Shown one piece after another: positions 6,982 to 9,170 of a stretch of 9,170 nt of DNA. The position numbers and the translations under genes are program-made. How positions within the stretch are numbered: position 1 is the stretch's first letter; each line of letters starts with the position of its first letter. A model generated the notes under the pieces. It saw nothing but the letters and a program-made list of their open reading frames with translations, searched no databases and was not told the origin of the DNA. The DNA comes from Bacteriovoracaceae bacterium (lineage in GTDB: Bacteria; Bdellovibrionota; Bacteriovoracia; Bacteriovoracales; Bacteriovoracaceae). The stretch covers positions 1 to 9,170 of the forward strand of contig JAGSHJ010000098.1 in the NCBI GenBank assembly GCA_023954595.1. The letters are read 5' to 3'.

Positions 6982-8214
6982 ATGAAGATAGGAAATCAAC
7001 CAGATACAAAGGACTGCAAGGCCCGAATAGAGGACCCTAAACGCCTAGCTGCCCTTAAAGAGCTGGAAACTTTAACATCAGGCCAAATAGAGGCCCTAGA
7101 CCGGTTGGTGAAGTTAGCATCTGAGCTTCTTAATTTACCGCTGACTTTCGTTACTTTTGTGGGAACAGATAAACAGTACTTCAAGAGCTTTCATGGACTA
7201 CCAGAACCTTGGAAGAGTGATCCACAAACTTCTATTGATGACTCAATTTGCAGATTTACCTTAAAAGGAGAAATATTAGCTTTGGAGGATGTTAGAGAGC
7301 AGCCCCTACTTGCCGGTAACCCAATTCTACCAAAACTAGGCCTGGTAGCTTATCTGGGAGTACCTTTGACCACGCAAGATGGGCAAAACTTAGGTGCTTT
7401 TTGTGCTGTGGACAGTAAAAGAAGAAAGTGGAGCGAAAAAGAAATCAACATTCTAAGAGAGCTGGCTAATTCTGCGATGAGCGAAATCATGTTAAAGGCA
7501 AGCTTAGAGAAGCTTCAAAAAGAACAAAAAGATAAAGAAGAGTTAATTTCATTACTCGCCCATGACATCCGCTCTCCACTATCAACAGCATTGGCCAGTG
7601 CCGAGTTGATTGAAATGTATCTCGATGACAAAGAGTCCGTTTTTGAAGAGTCACAGAGAATAATGCGCTCTATTTCCTGGGCGAATGAATTAATAGAAAA
7701 CTTTTTGGATACCAAGCGCATTGACTTTAGAAAACAGGAAAATAAAGACTTTAAACAAATTGAAATTGTGGGCTTCATCAAAAGATGTTTATCGGATCTA
7801 AGACCACTATATAAGCATAAAATAATTTTAGAGAGCTCTATAGAATCTTTAAACGTGTGGATAATTGAACAGTCCCTTCGAAGAGTGTTAACAAATTTAA
7901 TAGACAACGCATTTAAACATGGTTTCTCCGACACTGATGTAAAAGTTAAAATAGAAAAAATAAACCACACATTTTTCAAATTCTCTGTGAACAATAAGGG
8001 ACCTGTTATTTCTAAAAAGGAACTTAAACAATTATTTAAACCCTACTATCAAAATGAGCAACAGACTGAGCGAGGATGGGGATTAGGCCTTGCTCTTGTA
8101 AAGTCTGTTATTTCAGTGCACCAGGGAGATGTAAATGTAGAGAGCGATCAAGACCACGGTACTACTTTCACAATTACAATTCCCTTTCATCAACTGAAAA
8201 AAACAGTTCATTGA
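6982..8214 (+). CDS. GAF-domain sensor histidine kinase
   Basis: Soluble sensor kinase of 410 residues with no membrane segment. An N-terminal helix with DPKRLAAL leads into a GAF domain (about 35-172) of the type with VAYLGVPL (122-129) and LGAFCAVD (137-144). Its ligand cannot be read, and it lacks phytochrome motifs. A helical linker (172-186) joins HisKA with phosphoacceptor H194 in AHDIRSP. HATPase has N305/N309 and G2 GWGLGL (365-370), but the G1 motif is NKGPV (338-342) in place of DxGPG. Asn replaces the adenine-contacting Asp and Val the second Gly; such V-x-N-x-G variants occur in other kinases, so activity is not excluded. There is no receiver domain. The catalytic half resembles that of the phytochrome kinase at the left edge. 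The start is ATG 6982 because a stop lies 9 nt upstream in frame; TAAGG is only 3 nt away, implying weak initiation. Confidence 0.92.
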   Translation: MKIGNQPDTKDCKARIEDPKRLAALKELETLTSGQIEALDRLVKLASELLNLPLTFVTFVGTDKQYFKSFHGLPEPWKSDPQTSIDDSICRFTLKGEILALEDVREQPLLAGNPILPKLGLVAYLGVPLTTQDGQNLGAFCAVDSKRRKWSEKEINILRELANSAMSEIMLKASLEKLQKEQKDKEELISLLAHDIRSPLSTALASAELIEMYLDDKESVFEESQRIMRSISWANELIENFLDTKRIDFRKQENKDFKQIEIVGFIKRCLSDLRPLYKHKIILESSIESLNVWIIEQSLRRVLTNLIDNAFKHGFSDTDVKVKIEKINHTFFKFSVNNKGPVISKKELKQLFKPYYQNEQQTERGWGLGLALVKSVISVHQGDVNVESDQDHGTTFTITIPFHQLKKTVH

Positions 8215-8251
8215 CACCTTCTTGGCAAACCTCTTGCTACTAAAATAGATA
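8211..8251 (+). promoter_or_regulatory. Candidate promoter region of the SOD-like lipoprotein
   Basis: A perfect TTGACA (8211-8216) overlaps the stop of the GAF kinase gene, and TTGGCA (8222-8227) follows it. The best pairing is TTGGCA, 18 bp, TAGATA (8246-8251). A good TAAAAT (8241-8246) is at poor spacing from both -35 boxes. A promoter in this 68-bp gap is likely, but the exact boxes are uncertain. Confidence 0.3.
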
Positions 8252-8282
8252 CGCTTAATGCAAATTTATAAGGAGAAGTGTT

Positions 8283-9170
8283 ATGAAAAGATATAAGAAC
8301 CCCATTACCCTATTTTTATTGCTCTTAGGTTTACTTGCTTTTAGTGCATGTGAACAAAATGACACAACCACAAACTCGTCAGCACAAGACAGTATCGTTG
8401 AAAATGAAAACGGTGAAGAGTCCGGAGAGGAAACAAATGGGGATAATGACCCTAATGGAGAGGAAGAGAATAATCAAACAGGCACATTTACGGCGACGCT
8501 TTCGGCCCTCAATGCAGATGTTGCAGGAGACGTTGAAGGAGAGGCGACCTTTACTATTACCGATGATGAATTTATTGCAGAAGTACAAGTAGACAATGCA
8601 CCTATTGAGATCACTCATGTACAGCATATCCACTCATCTAGTGCATGCCCTACTGCAGAGAATGATACAAATGGAGATGGTTTTATTGACGTTGTTGAGG
8701 GAGTTCCTTCTTATGGCCCGATTTTAATTCCACTTGATGGAGACCTTGAACAACAAGAAGCTGGTGCAGAAGGCTTCCCAGCCGCAGACCAAACAGGAAG
8801 TTACTTCTACAGTCAAAGTGCAGATTTAGAAGAGATGCTTAATGACCTAAGAGCTGAGGACCCAAATACGGAAGATCCAGTTATAAAGCTAGCAGAAGAT
8901 GAAGAACTTAATTTGGATGGTCGCCATGTTGTTATCCATGGTGTTCCAGATTCGGTTGAACTTCCAGACACGGTAGCATCGGTTCTAGACTTACCTGCTA
9001 ACGCAACCTTACCAATTGCATGCGGAACAATTGCTAGAGTTCAAGATGATGATGACAACGGCGACGACAACGGCGACGACAACGGCGATGACAATGGCGA
9101 TGACGACGGCGATGACAACGGCGACGACAATGGCGACGATAACGGCGATGACAACGGCGACGACAATGGC
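8283..9170 (+). CDS. Lipoprotein with SOD/CHRD-like domain, EF-hand loop and DDNG repeat tail (3' end missing)
   Basis: The 296 visible residues run open to the window end. ATG at 8283 has AAGGAG (8270-8275) 7 nt upstream. A signal peptide ends at a lipobox-like FSAC (C23), followed by an acidic E/N/G-rich linker (24-65), which suggests a surface or periplasmic lipoprotein. Residues 66-254 recall the Cu/Zn superoxide dismutase barrel: HIH (H115, H117) like the copper-binding HxH, SAC (C122), GRHVVIHG (H219) like GRxVVVH, and IACGTI (C247) like the ACGVI whose Cys forms the SOD disulfide. Missing are the bridging and zinc-loop histidines (no His from 118 to 214) and the active-site Arg (P244 at that place). 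Instead residues 128-139 form a perfect EF-hand loop (D128, N130, D132, G133, I135, D136, E139). A CHRD-like domain is the alternative. From 257 on the protein is DDNG repeats. SOD activity is doubtful. Confidence 0.85.
   Translation, partial: MKRYKNPITLFLLLLGLLAFSACEQNDTTTNSSAQDSIVENENGEESGEETNGDNDPNGEEENNQTGTFTATLSALNADVAGDVEGEATFTITDDEFIAEVQVDNAPIEITHVQHIHSSSACPTAENDTNGDGFIDVVEGVPSYGPILIPLDGDLEQQEAGAEGFPAADQTGSYFYSQSADLEEMLNDLRAEDPNTEDPVIKLAEDEELNLDGRHVVIHGVPDSVELPDTVASVLDLPANATLPIACGTIARVQDDDDNGDDNGDDNGDDNGDDDGDDNGDDNGDDNGDDNGDDNG
9051..9170 (+). repeat. 12-bp in-frame tandem repeat encoding DDNG, continuing past the window
   Basis: Ten consecutive 12-bp units of the form GAY-GAY-AAY-GGC, each encoding Asp-Asp-Asn-Gly, with one variant unit DDDG (9099-9110). 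Third positions vary between units (GAC/GAT, AAC/AAT), so this is not a perfectly homogeneous array. The units are much richer in G+C than the surrounding DNA. Because the unit is a multiple of three, copy-number changes would keep the frame. The product is an extremely acidic, probably extended or calcium-binding tail. The array runs off the end, so its total length is unknown. Confidence 0.95.

Noticed and set aside
7515..7994. 159-codon open frame on the minus strand
   Set aside because: Antisense to the GAF kinase catalytic region, whose motifs are unmistakable; no export, domain or ribosome-site evidence.
8335..8592. 85-codon plus-strand frame, basic product
   Set aside because: Out of frame within the lipoprotein gene, which has a good ribosome site, signal peptide and conserved motifs in the other frame.
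9051..9170. CRISPR array
   Set aside because: The repeats are 12 bp, contiguous without spacers, and in frame with a coding sequence.

Overview
The window is A+T-rich, densely coded bacterial DNA with eight protein genes (two cut by the window edges), intergenic gaps under 190 bp, and no RNA genes, mobile elements or CRISPR. Four exported products, two of them with lipoprotein-type signals, point to a Gram-negative host. The combination of many stand-alone sensor kinases, small unknown exported proteins and D/N/G-rich lipoproteins would suit a free-living, possibly aquatic member of Bdellovibrionota (Bacteriovorax-like). That placement is an impression from style, not from a marker gene.

Layout from left to right: (1) 1-1922 (+) is the 3' part of a bacteriophytochrome histidine kinase, a red/far-red light sensor. 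(2) 1936-2454 (-) is an exported thiol peroxidase of the glutathione peroxidase family. (3) 2534-4957 (-) is a membrane-bound hybrid histidine kinase (TM sensor, PAS, HisKA, HATPase, REC). (4) 5139-5480 (+), divergent from it, is a single-domain HPt phosphotransfer protein. (5) 5618-6148 (+) is a putative lipoprotein of unknown function. (6) 6151-6864 (-) is an exported protein of unknown function. (7) 6982-8214 (+) is a soluble GAF histidine kinase. (8) 8283 to beyond 9170 (+) is a lipoprotein whose globular part resembles the Cu/Zn superoxide dismutase/CHRD-like barrel. It carries an EF-hand loop and leads into a DDNG tandem repeat that runs off the window.

The dominant theme is signalling. 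There are three sensor kinases (light, membrane/PAS, GAF) and one HPt, but the only receiver domain is the one inside the hybrid kinase and no output regulator is present. The hybrid kinase has no HPt of its own, so the divergent HPt gene is its natural partner. The final response regulator must be encoded elsewhere. A nested inverted repeat lies in the shared promoter region of this pair. I found no clear new multi-gene system. The most unusual item is the SOD-like/EF-hand/repeat lipoprotein at the right edge.
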